Positions 48,401 to 61,071 of a stretch of 64,000 nucleotides of DNA are shown here, piece after piece (within the stretch, counting starts at the first letter, position 1; every line of letters begins with the position of its first letter). Made by a program: the position numbers and the translations under genes. The notes beneath the pieces are model-generated. The model saw nothing but the letters and a program-made list of their open reading frames with translations. It ran no database searches and was not told the DNA's origin. Origin of the DNA: Paramecium pentaurelia (Eukaryota > Ciliophora > Oligohymenophorea > Peniculida > Parameciidae); NCBI GenBank assembly GCA_905183005.1, contig CAJJDO010000119.1, positions 248,001 to 312,000 on the forward strand, read 5' to 3'.

Positions 48401-50047
48401 TTTTAAGATAATCTAATATTCTGATAGATTCAGTTAATATACCAGTTGTAGTTAATAAACCAAATAGAGCAATTTTATACTATGGTAGAAAGATTGAATT
48501 AGGTTCATCAGTTAGAATAGTAGCTGACTTCCTAATATAAGATCATTAAATGAATCTTTGTTTGTGTCCAACACATAAAATACATTGGTATTTAGATGAA
48601 AAATTGGTTTAGACAGCTCCAAATTCTTTGGGACTTTCAGTTTCAACAGTTGTTGTTGGAAAAATTAATATTAAAATCAAAGCTTATGATTTAGAAGCTT
48701 AGACATTATTAGAAGTTGAGAGATTAAATTCTTATACTAGAAACTTATTTATTAATACCAAGACATTATATCATATTCCACTTCTTATTCCTACCAATAG
48801 TAGATTAGCTTTAGGATAAGAAATTAAAAGTGTTTAATAATTAAATATGAATCCACCAAACATTATTGAAAGTGATAGTATTACTTTGTAACCTCAATTA
48901 TTATAAGCTACTACTCCAATGTTAATTTAAGTAGAAGAAATTTATTAAATGTATCCAATGTCAGAATTTGTAAATTTGAAAGTAGATGAAAAATTAGAAA
49001 TTTAAATTGCCTACTTAAATTAAGAAGGATATCAATTTGAAGATATAGAAGACAATAAACTTGAAGTTTTAGGTTATACAAGACATATTGTATAAATTAA
49101 GGTTAATAAAAATGGAATTGAAATATAGGGTCTAGATTAAGGATTTGCATTGATTAAATTAAATTGTGGAAATAATAAAATTGATTATATTCTTGTAAAA
49201 GTAGGAGCCACTTTATTATAAAAGAAAGCTTATCTTGGATCTACAATCACTTATAGGATGGATAATTCAGAGAAACCTATATGGAATTCAAATTGTGGTA
49301 GCTTTAAGGGAAATTAATTAACAATTGAAAAAGAATTAAATGAATGTTATGTTGAAGTAAATGATTAAGGTAATAAATTCAAAGCTGGACTTGAAGTCAT
49401 TAGACCATCACATATAATTATTGAATCAAATAAAGTAGATAATTATTTGAATATCAAATTAAATGTTAATCCTAAAATACCTTAATCAGATTAAGTTAAT
49501 CCAAATTTTGAGATCAAAATTGAAGTCGATTAACCTTAATGGTTTGAATTAGTAAAAACTGACAATTTATATGAATATAATATCAAACCAATTATTGCTT
49601 AAGATAATACACCTATGCCAAAGAAAGTAAAGGTTAATGCATTCATTTCAAATCAATTTATTTAATTAGATGGTAGCAAAGAAATTACTTATGAAAGAGA
49701 ATTCTATCTTCCGAATAAGGAAATATTTATTTAAAATAGTCAACCAATCTAAATTCTAAGAATTCCTTACTATAGAAATATTGAAAAGACTTATCAAGAT
49801 AATCATTTATTAGGATTAATTACAACCCAATTTTCTCAAGGTCGAGTTGAGATTGTATTTGATTTTAGTCAATGTCATGAACCTACAGAAGGGGATGTGT
49901 ATTTTGAAAATGGATAAAAAATAAGAGTTAAATTCGTATAAGAGTCTAGCTACGAATTAATAATATTTTTAGCTGCACTAGGTATATATTTTAAATATTA
50001 TAATTTTAGTCTTCTTTATCTTAATAATTATGAACTATTTGAGATGA
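45472..50047 (+). CDS. NUP210: gp210/NUP210 nuclear pore membrane glycoprotein
   Basis: 1515 aa with a single 28-nt intron near the 3' end (49982-50009). Signal peptide (MKFALILALAILNTINSS), then a very long lumenal chain of Ig-like/BIG-2-like beta domains with gp210 markers (LPLADIEVEYEITAEGGCFDW, GGPTTWDQTPYNEKLSEG, VSGSGNYKY-like NGGSGNYKYLSRYQSP). One C-terminal TM follows (LIIFLAALVFFILIIM) with only a few cytosolic residues (NYLR). It anchors nuclear pores in the perinuclear space. Somewhat shorter than metazoan gp210 (~1890 aa). The short tail lacks the longer cytosolic part of animal homologues. Confidence 0.9.
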
Positions 50048-50162
50048 AACATGTGACATTTTATATCAATATATATATATATATTCTATATTTATTAATA
50101 AATTAGTGTAATATAAAATGAAAAACTTTTAAAGTAATAAATATTAATTTATAACTTTTATT

Positions 50163-52017
50163 TCATATTTTCCAATTATTTTCTTTGCCCCATTTTTTAA
50201 TTATTTTTAAAATAAATTCTACTTAAGGATTGTCACCTGTATTTGTTAAGATATTCATCACTTCAATCAAATGATCTAAAGTCTCTTTTGATGCAATGAC
50301 CATTTAAAATACTCCTACAACTGACCCTCTTAAAGCATCTTCATATTCATGTTCTCCATTATCTGAATCTAATCTTTGTAGTATATCAAAAGCTTTAGCA
50401 GCATAATAAAAATGACCCATCTTATAACAATCATTGGCAATTAAAACTAAAATTTAAAAGGATTCACTTGAAGTCTCCATATTAATATATAATTCCCATG
50501 CTTCTCTAAATAATAAATAACAATAAATTACTTAGCCTTGCCATTCATTATATATGTTCTAGTCATCCATTTAATGTAGATATCATCAGACTAAATTAGT
50601 ATAAATAAATTACTCTATATTTTTCTGATTGAATTTATGCTAAAGCATCTTCAGCTTCTTTGTAATCTCCTGTACCAGCACAAGCAATACCATAATTCCA
50701 ATTGAAATCATCATCATTTTAAAAGAATTATTTAATTGATTTTAAATAAACTAGAACATCTTCATATTGTTTCAAAATAAAGAAGCAAGATGCCATTGAT
50801 TACCTTCCAGGTATAGTATCACATTCACTAGCAGAAGATCCTACTAATTAAAATAGTTATTGAGCAGTTTTTAAGGCTTCTTTTTAATCAGGACTTGATT
50901 ATCCTTTCATAGCATAAACTACAGCCTTTAAGATATATTCTTTTGGGTTTGTTGGTTATAAATCTTATACTAAATTAAAAGCCTCTGCAATATCTTCATT
51001 TTTCAAATAATAAACAATCAGATTGAGTTTAGCCTCTGGGAAAATTTCTACCAAAGGAGGTAAGACTTTTAATGCATTCTCTCCACCTCTAAAAACAACT
51101 AAATTATGTTTTAATAAATCATTATCTGCACAAACATTGATTCCTTCATATTATTATTGTAATGGTTTGAATACTTCTTCTGCTAATTTACCACTGTATA
51201 ATTAAAATTGATTGCAAGCCTTAAGATTTATAGCTGTTACACTTTATGGAAATTAATTTAAATAGGAAGATAGTATTTCAATAGAAACATCAAAATATTC
51301 TAATTTATAATAACATAAAGCTATGTAAACATTGATTGCTGAATATTCTCGATTTTCAAGCAATAATTTTTTGTATGCATCAGTTGCCTATAAAATAAAA
51401 AAATATCAGTTACTTCTTCATAATGTCCTCTTAAATAATGAATTGCTGCTAAACATAACTAATCATGAACTGTTTCTTATATCTTATGATGATAGGTCAT
51501 TAGATTCTTTTCATCATTTTTCTTGTGAGCAATATGAAATTATCTATAACTTAGAATATATGCATTTACAATCTCACAGATAGTGCTGTCTCTGGACCTT
51601 TAGAACATTCTCTCTTGGCATCTTCGTATTAACATAGAGCATAAAAACAACAAGCTTTATAGATATGGATCTCTTTGTTGTAATCAGGCTTTGTCATCAT
51701 CTAATCATAAACCTAGATGGCCCTTCTATTTTAAAATGTACAAAAGTATTATACTTATATTCTCCATTATGAAAACAGGCATAAGCTAACCATAATTTAG
51801 GTTCAGCTCTTGAATCATTAAAACTATTCTTAAATTATCATTAATACTTTTATTCATTTTCTAAGAGTGAGATTGCTCCTACCCAATCTCTATTTTTAAC
51901 ATATTCTTCTAATGTAGGCATTCTTTCTTGAACAACTCTAGTTGCAATTCCACCAGAAACTGGTGCGGCAGCTTTTGTTTATTTAGCTTTACTCATAGAG
52001 GAACCAGGACGAAGCAT
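50163..52017 (-). CDS. IFT56: IFT56/TTC26 intraflagellar transport protein
   Basis: About 566 aa, similar to human TTC26 (~550). TPR-like helices throughout: TLEEYVKNRDWVGAISLLEN, LWLAYACFHNGEYKRAI, FHIAHKKNDEKNLMTYH, VFRGGENALKVLPPLVEIFP, ASECDTIPGRQSMASCFFIL and the C-terminal KMGHFYYAAKAFDILQRLDS. It is an IFT-B component (DYF-13) that carries motility proteins into cilia. Introns: 51824-51847, 51726-51754, 51544-51569, 51388-51413, 50591-50613 and 50506-50531 (23-29 nt). The ATG at 52017 gives MLRPGSSMSKAKQTK; a second in-frame Met follows seven codons later. Confidence 0.95.
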
Positions 52018-52931
52018 ATTGTGATTTATGAAAAAAATTAAATTTCAAATTAATATTCCTCATATTTTAAGTTCTTAATTATTAAGTAATTATTTTATTG
52101 ATTATTTATTCATTGTATAGTCTAGCTATAAAGAATAATAGAATACTGTAAATAATCAATATATAAGTATTTAATTGATTTTATAATTATCATAAAAGAG
52201 CATATTAAGATCATAGGATTTTCAACAATATTTGCTATAAAAATACCGTTGTAATCAATTTTAAGTAAAAAAACAACGAATAACTTATTTTCTTATGAAA
52301 TTAGAATCAATTAAGACTTTTTGATTAAATATATGATTTTATTAATAGTTTCTAACTCACTAAATTATGTTATAATATCAATGATTTCTTTCAGTCTTAT
52401 GTAAAATTTATTTGTTAAAATGATTTTAATATAAATATTCTATCCAATTAATATTTTAATAATACAAAGATTTTTGATCATATCGACAATTATGTAATTC
52501 AGAAAGACAGTAAAGATTATGTTTCAAATATTTTTAGTAATTTCTTTAAATTTGTCATAATCATTCTTTTTTATTATATATTCTAATTTAGAAATTATTC
52601 AATTTATTATGTCCCACTATATATAAACTCTTCAAATTAAGCTTATTTTAATTCTATACTTAACTTGATTCTAGTTAAAGTTATTCTTTTTAAAAATAAA
52701 ATAAGCTTTAATTATTGAATGAAAATTCATTATTTTGATTTTTAATAATATTCATTAATTGTTTGACTCTTTTTTCAAAATTAAACCTATATTACATTTA
52801 TTAGCTAATTTATATTAACAAATCCAGGTTCTATAGGTAATATTTAGATGAAATTGATAGAAGATAATAATATGCATGATACAATTCGTTTTTAAAAAAA
52901 TTATAAGATTGAATCTCATTAATTATTTTAA
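52018..52931. other. Divergent intergenic region
   Basis: About 910 bp AT-rich spacer between IFT56 and a small MGC protein gene. An in-frame ATG at 52848 precedes the ATG at 52932 without a stop, so the last ~85 bp may be coding. Nothing else is recognised. Confidence 0.5.
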
Positions 52932-53189
52932 ATGGGTTGTTCTTTATCTTCTAAGAAAATTGAAAGTAAGCACTAATCTCTCTAATTATAATAAAACTCA
53001 ACAGCAATACAATAAGAATAAGAATTTGAAGAATTAGCTATTTTAAACTAATTTTGCAAAGAAAAATATCAGATACAAAAAAATCCAATTGTTCAGAGAA
53101 GAGGAAATTCTTTTACTTCAACCATATAGAAATTTGATAAATAATAAATCAAATTATAGAATTCATATTGCCTTTAATAATTCTCATGA
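52932..53189 (+). CDS. Small MGC-starting protein, candidate acylated membrane peptide
   Basis: 85 aa, intronless. It begins M-G-C-S-L-S-S-K-K, a plausible N-myristoylation (Gly2) plus palmitoylation (Cys3) signal. The rest is Gln-rich with a basic patch (RRGNSFTSTIQKFDKQQIKL). No known domain. The same frame is open upstream to ATG 52848, which would bury the MGC internally; the MGC start is preferred only because it makes a known kind of targeting signal. A second MGC-starting small protein lies at 60841. Confidence 0.5.
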
Positions 53190-53627
53190 TGTACAATCAA
53201 CTATTTATGAAAACATATTGTTAATATTCATAAGAATTACAATATATACTGACTATTTGATTTCTTTTTGTACAAAAATAATGGATAAAGAATCCATTAC
53301 TTTAATTTAAAAAGCTGTTAATAAATTCGTCCTTCAGCTATGTGGGCAAATATTTTTCATTTCTGTTAAATATATAACATAGCATCTAATCAACTGAAAA
53401 TTGGCATTAACTACGTCCTCAATTTTTCTATTTTTCTAAGAATATTCAATTTAATAATAATTGACTATGTTATTTATTAGAATTCTATAGAAATTTATTT
53501 CAGAACAATTATTTTTCTTGAAGTTAAGGTTTTACTCTCAAGAATTATGGAAAAAAAATTGTTAATCAAAAATATATAAATATGAAAAACCTATTTTCAA
53601 TTTTAATCCTATATTAAAAGTTAAATT
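53190..53627. other. Intergenic region
   Basis: About 440 bp of AT-rich DNA with no recognisable feature. Confidence 0.5.
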
Positions 53628-53978
53628 ATGTATTAAATACAAAAATCATCAAATCAAATCAAAGTTGGAGTACAAGCTGTAGTTTGGGACATTTTATTTC
53701 TCCTTTATGCTCTTCTCTATATAATAGGATTCTTCATTAGATTATATTTATTATCGTTCTTGTATAGATTTGATTGAATAATGGCTTCATTTTAACTTGA
53801 TTACATTTATATAAGTTTCAGAGATATCGATTATCTGGCCTTAGTTTATGAACAACCCATTTATTTTAATATTAAAGTCATATTAGGATTTGAAATTTTT
53901 AAATATTAGAACTATGATGTCAGTAATTATCTTAATTAATATTATATATATATAATAAAATCAAGTTATTAATTTTGA
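53628..53978 (+). pseudogene. Membrane-protein ORF interrupted by one in-frame TGA
   Basis: From ATG 53628 a frame encodes a 49-residue start with a hydrophobic span (AVVWDILFLLYALLYIIGFF), then hits TGA at 53775-53777. The very same frame continues, with ATG 53781, for 65 more codons of coding-like sequence (YISFRDIDYLALVYEQPIYF ...) to TGA 53976-53978. No GT...AG intron of normal size removes the internal TGA. It could be a decaying gene, two tiny adjacent ORFs, stop read-through or a base error. No family recognised. Confidence 0.35.
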
Positions 53979-54063
53979 TGATGAGCGATCATGTTTAATA
54001 AAAATTACTTTAATAAAGAGACCGTATATAGTTTAATTATTTAAAATTATGTATATAAAAATA

Positions 54064-56370
54064 TCAATAAATTGCACATTATTGTTGATCTAAAGCAGGA
54101 TCTCTATTAGAATTCTTTGTTTATCTATGATCATTATCACCAACTACCATGGTTTCATCTTAGAATTTGATTCCATCTTACTCTACTATTTTTGGCTATT
54201 CTAAGCTTGATTATTATGGTTTAGTGATAGGAATAGGATAATTTGGAGCAGTATATAGATTAGTACTACTAGGTATTGGACTAAAAGGCTATTATGGATA
54301 GTATGGGGAGTATCCTGAATTTTAGGGTATTGATGACAAAGGTATTGTTTGAAGATTGGATGGTAAGGTATTTATAGGATTATTACTTAATGGCTAAGGT
54401 ACATAACTTTAATATTTTGGTTGAGTATAATTCATAGTTGTGATAGGAGTATCAATTGAACTACGATCAGGTATGAAAGGTTTATCATAAATAATTTAAG
54501 AGTTTGGAAAGGAATGTTCTGATGGTCTATTTGGAATAGGTCCAAAATCATATTTCTTTTCAATTTAATGATGAATAGGAGGATATGAGTCTATATTTTA
54601 TTTTGGTTGATAAGTTTAATAGGGTTAATAAGGTTATGGATCAATATCATATTTTTTAATTGATTAATGAAATGGAGGTATAGGATCAATAGGTAGATCA
54701 ATATTTGTATATTTATTAAAATGGTCAGGAGGATGATCATAATGTGTTAAGCTAGGATGTTCTGATATTTATGGGAAATGATCTTTGTTAATAATTAAGG
54801 GATCTTCAAAATGATTATTATGATTATTATAGGTTGAATAAATGTCATGATTTAAATTGAGGTCATTTTTCTTAACAGTTTATTGAATTCCTTGTAAAGT
54901 AGGTGTTAAAGGTGTATATTATTGAAGGGGTGAAGAGATATGCATTGTGACATCATTAATAATTTTTTCAGGTTCTACTGATGGTAATTATGGAGTAATA
55001 CCATATTTGTTCCAATTATATTAATCTATTATGTCATCATACTTAGTTCGACTAATTTTATATTATAATAATAATTTACACAAAATAATCAGGATTTGAA
55101 ATGCCTTTATATTATTATTATTATTGGCCATACTAAGTCTTAACAAAATTCTATTGATTTGGAATATTATTTTAATAGTTATAATAATTATTATTCATCA
55201 TATGATGAGGATCTACTTAAGTTGCAGGTTGAATTTAGAATTCTTTGTGATGATATTCTGGTACATAAGGTTATGGTTAAGCAGAAGCATAGACAATCAT
55301 TGGATATAAGGGGCCAATTAATTCACCATCATTTGATAATTTAGATGGATGACCATATAAAGTAGGTTACGGTTAATTAAGAATTAATTGTGATGGTTAT
55401 TATGCCATTTGATTAGATTAGTTTGGTTAATTACGTATTATTTGATTAGGAGATTATGCAAATGGTAAAGAAGATTATGATGGTTATTATTATAATATAG
55501 AAAATGGATTCTATTGGTTTTATTATAAGCTATGATTTAGTTAAGTATCATTTTCAAATAAATGAACATATTCTGGAGATAGAAATTGAATTTTCTCTTT
55601 CTCATATTTGACTTTACTTGTAATTGTAATTTTATCTTCAAAATTTAATTTTTTTATTTCATCCAACTTTAAAATATTATCTCCAATTTATTTTAATATT
55701 AAATTCACTTCTAAAAAATAGATTTACTCTAAAGACATTGGAAAATTAGTAACAAAATGTTTGATTGCCTATTAAATTTTTTCAGGTTTAATATTTGGAT
55801 TAGTTTAACTTATATCAACAATCATAATCCAACTTTCTACTTTACCAGGCACAAACATATAGTCTTCCATAATAATAAGTTTATTTGTTATTGCTTTGAT
55901 AAATAAGTCATCAAGAGGTAGACTCAAAGATATGTGTAGCACAGGTCTTAGCATTTCATCTCTTCCAATAATTTAAACTAATTTAGAATATTATGGAATA
56001 TCTTCCAGATTCATAGTTTCAGGATTGTTTAACCAATTTAAATGATCCACAAAATAGTTTACAGTGTCTTCTTTAACAAATTTATGAGCATACAAGAATC
56101 GCAATAATACAGAATCATTTTGAACTCTCAAATATTATAAGATGAATCATACTCTTTTAAATATTCAACTGGAATGGAATCGAGATATTCCTTAAATTCT
56201 TTTAATTGTTGATTCTCGAAAGTGTCAAATTAAACATTCTTAAAGATTCTTCGAAGACTCCCTTTTTTAATGTAATTGGCTTAATAATAGCATTAATATT
56301 TACAATCTATAGATAAATTAGCGATTTCATTAGGCGAGACTAAAAGGTATTGATATCTATCCTAAAACAT
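54064..56370 (-). CDS. Sec14-like (CRAL-TRIO) protein with long Pro/Gln-rich tail
   Basis: About 750 aa if started at ATG 56370. N-terminal ~70 residues (MFQDRYQYLLVSPNEIANL) lead into a CRAL-TRIO region: VLLRFLYAHKFVKEDTVNYF, then WLNNPETMNLEDIP, RPVLHISLSLPLDDL and SWIMIVDISQTNPNIKPEKI. Family members carry phosphatidylinositol or other lipids. After ~300 residues follows a ~400-aa Pro/Gln/Tyr/His-rich tail that looks disordered and may bind SH3/WW-like modules. Introns: 56127-56152 (26 nt, appears to end GAG) and 55052-55079 (28 nt). It starts 26 bp after the stop of the B-box/WD40 gene on the same strand; a single fused gene with an unusual 44-nt intron is possible. Confidence 0.75.
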
Positions 56371-56396
56371 ATATATATTATATTAAATATTATATA

Positions 56397-58947
56397 TCAA
56401 CTAACATATTTAATTTTAACAGTATTGGCCTCTCCATATATGATATAATTGTCAACTATACAAATTCCTTCAGGAACAAAGTCAACTTCTTCAGTCTTCG
56501 TAATATAATCAATTTGCTTATATTCTTGTATGCGAATGATATAATTATCTCTATTTTTGCATGATAAAAATAGATAATTGGGATTTTAAAATACCAGAAT
56601 ACTCTTAATATAATTTGGAGCTATTCTGACTCTTAACATTTCATTATAATTAGATGTACTAATAATTCTTATATCTCCAGATCCAGTACCAGCAGCAAAG
56701 GCCTTCTCTGTAATGTTTTATAACTATATTTAAATTAAATTCATACACAATATATCCAATCTTCACATTAAATGGCATAAATGATTCTATCTGATTTAAG
56801 ATCATAGATTTAAATAGTCTCATCAAATGATCCAGATACAAGTTGATTATTATTAATTAAAATAACATCTCTGACAGCCATTTTATGATTATTGATAGTC
56901 TTTGCTTTTATATTTTCCAATACTCCATTTGAAGATGTATCCCAAATCTTAATACTATGATCACCAGAACAACTAACTAAATAATCAGGCTTAATCAACT
57001 ATTTAACCATCAAAATGGGATCAGTATGTCCTTACAATTAACCTTAAAAAGATATAGATTTATCAAATGTAACAATTCCAATATTTTATTCTTCAAAATT
57101 ACCAATACTAGTTAGATAGACAATTAAGTTTACCATACAGCAATAGCTAATTTCCCTTTATATATGAAACCACATATGCTAGTACATTTTCCTTCAAATT
57201 AATATTCTCCAATCCTATTTTCACCAATTCCTTAATAAATGACAATCAATCCATCAACAGTTGATACTATTAGATGATTTTAAAAAAAGATTATGTCACT
57301 TACAAAATTATCTTAATCTTCTCCAAAATCTTTGAGTACTCTAATTATTGCACAACCATCTATTTTATTTTCAAATGATTGATCTGTCTAAAAATTCAAA
57401 TTATTTGATGGTTATCTTTGTAATGATTAATTCATTCCCATAGGATTTATGGTAGCACCATAATTAGCTACAATATTAGTAGTTTAAATAAGAGAAGATT
57501 CCAAATTTTAACTTGGTTTCTTTTCCATTGTTGCAACTATAAATATATATAAATATAATATACTATCTTCAATTTATGATATGTTTTATAAAAATCTTTT
57601 TGAAACATCTTCTAAATATATAACTAATTTAGTTAAGTATTAAACTGCATTATTTGTTGCATCAAAACTATTTAATTAATTTTTAATTTCAGGATGTCTA
57701 ATTAAATATGCAATAATTGCTACTCCTCTTTAATCTAAACTCACCATACTTCTATTAGCAAATACCACTAATAAAATAATAATATGTACTAGTTTTAATT
57801 TATTTACATAAGCTGGTAATTCTAATTTAATCTAAGAGTCAATTCCATCTAATTAAGATTCACACATCATTCTTTTAGAATTTTATCCCAATAATTCTAT
57901 TTCTTTAATGGCTTATCTCATAAATTCTTCAAATATTGATTTAACTTTAGATTTAGCATCCTATATCTCTTATTTCTATAAATATATAATTAATATAATA
58001 ACTTTCTTTTAATATTTCATAGCTGCCTCAATTATTGCAGCTTAATCTTAACTGAATGATTTTAATTTAATTCTTTATCCAGCATTACATTTATGTGTAA
58101 TTAAACATTATCCACATAATCTATTATCTTTATTTGGACATCTATCACAACAAATTACTTAAATTTTTTGATTATGATCATAGCAATTCAATTAAATTAA
58201 TGAACCACTAGTTCTATTTGTATCTACAGTTGTCAAATATGCTGAAAATTCATATGAATAAGTTCTTGGATCAACATTTAAAATGGAATCATTAAATTAT
58301 TTAGAAACATTATATGGTAAAGAAATAAGTTCTTTAAAGAATGAATCTTATAATCTTTTTATTTTCTATTCAACTTAATTCTAATAAATTGAGATTTTTC
58401 TTGATGCTGAATCTAAATTACTAATTATTTATTTAATTAATTATGGATTATTGTAAGTATTGAGTAATATTTAACATCCTTATTTTTAGATATAACCTAA
58501 ATCATTTTTTTCAAATGCCTCTACTATTTAACTTGCAGCTTCTCCAAATACTTCAGCATCAGGTATTCCTTAAAGAAGATATTGATTCAAATAAACATCA
58601 TAATATCCTTGATATGATTTAAAGCTCTCAAAGAAATTATTTTTAAAATTTGCTAATGTTTAAGTTAATCCACCAGTTGCATTAGGTGAATTTTAATCTC
58701 TATCAAATTTTTCTACTATTTCCTAAATTCCATAACTATCAAATTTTATTGCTTTTAAAATATAAAATCACAATTTACCATCATCAATTGTAATACGATC
58801 ATTACACATATGATCAACCAAACATTCCTCACATAATCTTCTATCTCCTTCATCTCTTGTACATGCCTAACCTAGACATATTGCAATATGAGGTTTATTG
58901 TGATTACATGATATATCTATAGTGTTAGCTGATTTGCAATTACCCAT
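56397..58947 (-). CDS. B-box zinc finger / WD40 repeat protein
   Basis: About 806 aa, starting MGNCKSANTID (a possible N-myristoylation start). Two B-box-like Cys/His clusters: residues ~13-50 (CNHNKPHIAICLGQAC ... LCEECLVDHMC) and ~220-260 (CYDHNQKIQVICCDRCPNK ... LCGQCLITHKC), separated by helical linkers. The C-terminal half has WD40 blades: GHTDPILMVKQLIKPDYLVS then GDHSIKIWD, VRDVILINNNQLVSGSFDET and later blades. Introns: 58752-58778 (27, ends AAG), 57976-58002 (27), 57537-57563 (27, links the helical part to the WD part), 57108-57133 and 56724-56746. Function unknown; the layout suggests an adaptor. Confidence 0.75.
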
Positions 58948-59264
58948 TTTTATTAATTAATCAAATTACTATATTTTTCAAACACAAAAATACATTTATT
59001 ACATTTTATGTTTGTTATAAATTCAAAAATACACTCATTAGAAATTACCATTGTTATATTATTCATTTAATCATTATTCAATTAAGAAGTGATATAATTT
59101 TATTTCATTTTTATTATTAATTGATTTAAATTATATAATATCATGTACCTGAAAAAGAGTCATTGACAAATTGATTATTATATCATTATATTATTATATC
59201 TTAATTGTTATCTACCATAAACGTATTTAAATTAAAGAATGGCTCTCTTTCTATTAATAAATTT
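58948..59264. other. Divergent intergenic region
   Basis: About 320 bp between the B-box/WD40 gene (minus) and the CK1 gene (plus); likely bidirectional promoter. Nothing else is seen. Confidence 0.5.
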
Positions 59265-60725
59265 ATGCTCTAAATTTAAATAGGGGATATAATCGACAAT
59301 CAATATGAAATAATTAAAAAACTATCGCAAGGGTCATTTGGAATAGTTTTTTATGGTAAAAGCATAAAAACAAAAAAGAGTGTAGCAATTAAAGTAGAGA
59401 AGTAAGAAATGGCAGGCTTTGGTAGTTTATTTCGTGAAGTAACACATCCTATAACATAAAGGTCGATATGTTGAGTAAATTGAAAGGAGTTCCTTAAATT
59501 CCTGAATTGTTGTGGTATGGAGAGTTCAAGAAATGTAATATCATGATTACTAAAATGTTGGGTCACGATCTCATTTATCATCAAAAATAATATAAACAAT
59601 TTTCATCATAATGTATTAATAGTATAGCTTATTAATTGCTATGGATCTTGGAATAGATACATAAATAGTATAACTATTTTGTTTATTTTTAGGAATATAA
59701 TTCATAGAGATATCAAACCAGAAAATATTTTAAGCAAAAATGAATCAGATAAGATTTATTTAATCGATTTTGGAATTTCAAAAAACACAGATTCTAATTT
59801 CATACATAAAAAGAAATTATTACCATTTATTGGTACCAGTAGATATGCCAGTATATCAGCTCATCAAGGTATTGAACAAACACCAAAAGATGATCTAGAA
59901 TCACTTGGGTATGTTCTAATATACTTAACTACTCAACATTTACCATGGATGAACATTGAGAAAGCAGATGTACAAAGATTAGATAAAATTGGCAAGTTAA
60001 AAGAAAATGTTTTATTGGAAGACTTGTGTTTCGGTTGTCCCAATTCTATGCTTAAGTACTATCTTTTGTAAATTAAGATATATGAGGTATGTTAAAGATT
60101 TGAAGCCTAATTCTAAACCTAAATATGGAATTTTGAGAGGGTTATTCCTGTCTAAGCTACAAAATACAATTGAATTAGGATTGGATTGGACTAATTAAAT
60201 AATTAAAATAGAAAAAAAGAAACATCATAAAAAACAAAGGAACTCTTGTGACCTTAATTTCAAAAGTTGTGTTACAATTAGAAAGTAAATGATTATTATA
60301 ATCTTAGACCATTTATGGGTGAAACTTAAATCAATTTAAATGTGAAAACTATTGCAGTTTAAGATGAATAATTGATATCATCTGATAATGGAACCAATAG
60401 CTAAATATAGTTTAGTATTATAGAAACATTAGGAAGTAAAAATAGTGTAAAGGTTGGATTTTCAGCATCTGATAATTTGGATTGTTTATGCATTTAATAA
60501 AATAATAATATGGCAAGAATATCTACATTTGAAGGTATAGCTGAAGTAAACTCTCTTAAATCTTAAAGTTTTGAATAATAATTGATGGAAAGTGAACACT
60601 AAGATTTAGAAATTAAGTGTAATGTACTTCATTTCAATTCAGTATATTTTAATTTCAAGAATCCTATTCAACAGCATATAATTAAATAAAATTATTAAGT
60701 CAAAGTAATTAAATCCATTAATTGA
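59265..60725 (+). CDS. Casein kinase 1-family Ser/Thr kinase
   Basis: About 455 aa. Kinase domain: glycine loop KKLSQGSFGIVFYGK, VAIK lysine, catalytic HRDIKPENIL, LIDFGISKN, and the CK1-type activation segment FIGTSRYASISAHQGIEQTP with DDLESLGYVLIYL. The CK1 end is LRGLFLSKL...LGLDWTN. A ~150-aa tail follows, first basic (KKKHHKKQR) then acidic/mixed. Introns: 59439-59461 (23 nt, ends AAG), 59668-59692 (25 nt), 60056-60077 (22 nt, ends AAG) and 60285-60307 (23 nt). The start at ATG 59265 (MLQIQIGDIIDNQYEI) fits the usual short CK1 N-terminus. Substrate unknown. Confidence 0.9.
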
Positions 60726-60840
60726 TTTATACCTATTTTATATTTTCCTTTGTTTATTTATATTTTATGGTTCAAATTTTTTCTGTTGATAACCATTTTT
60801 CACTGAATAGTTATTTATTAATTATTAATAAATAATAGAT

Positions 60841-61071
60841 ATGGGATGTGTAAATAGCAATTCTCATTAAAAAAGAAAGAAAGATTTTGATATCACAAAT
60901 ATTCCTATCATGTTAAATAATCAAAAATCATCGAACATTGAAAAAATTCAAGATAATTGGTTAGAATTGAAAAATAACTCTATACTGGCTAGACGACATC
61001 AACAAAGTAAATTATCCATAAAGGTTACTACTAATTCAAAATCTCCCTTGTCTTGTGTAAGTCGCAATTGA
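60841..61071 (+). CDS. Small MGC-starting protein, candidate acylated membrane peptide
   Basis: 76 aa, intronless: MGCVNSNSHQKRKKDFD, then a Ser/Asn/Lys-rich body (NNSILARRHQQSKLSIKVTT) ending PLSCVSRN. An in-frame TGA at 60814 means ATG 60841 is the first possible start, so the MGC start is solid if the gene is real. Gly2 and Cys3 are positioned for myristoyl and palmitoyl groups, and the basic stretch would reinforce membrane binding. No family recognised. Confidence 0.55.

Noticed and set aside
57481..57600. A separate WD40 gene starting at ATG 57528
   Set aside because: A 27-nt intron (57537-57563) joins the upstream B-box frame in phase, so one gene is more economical.
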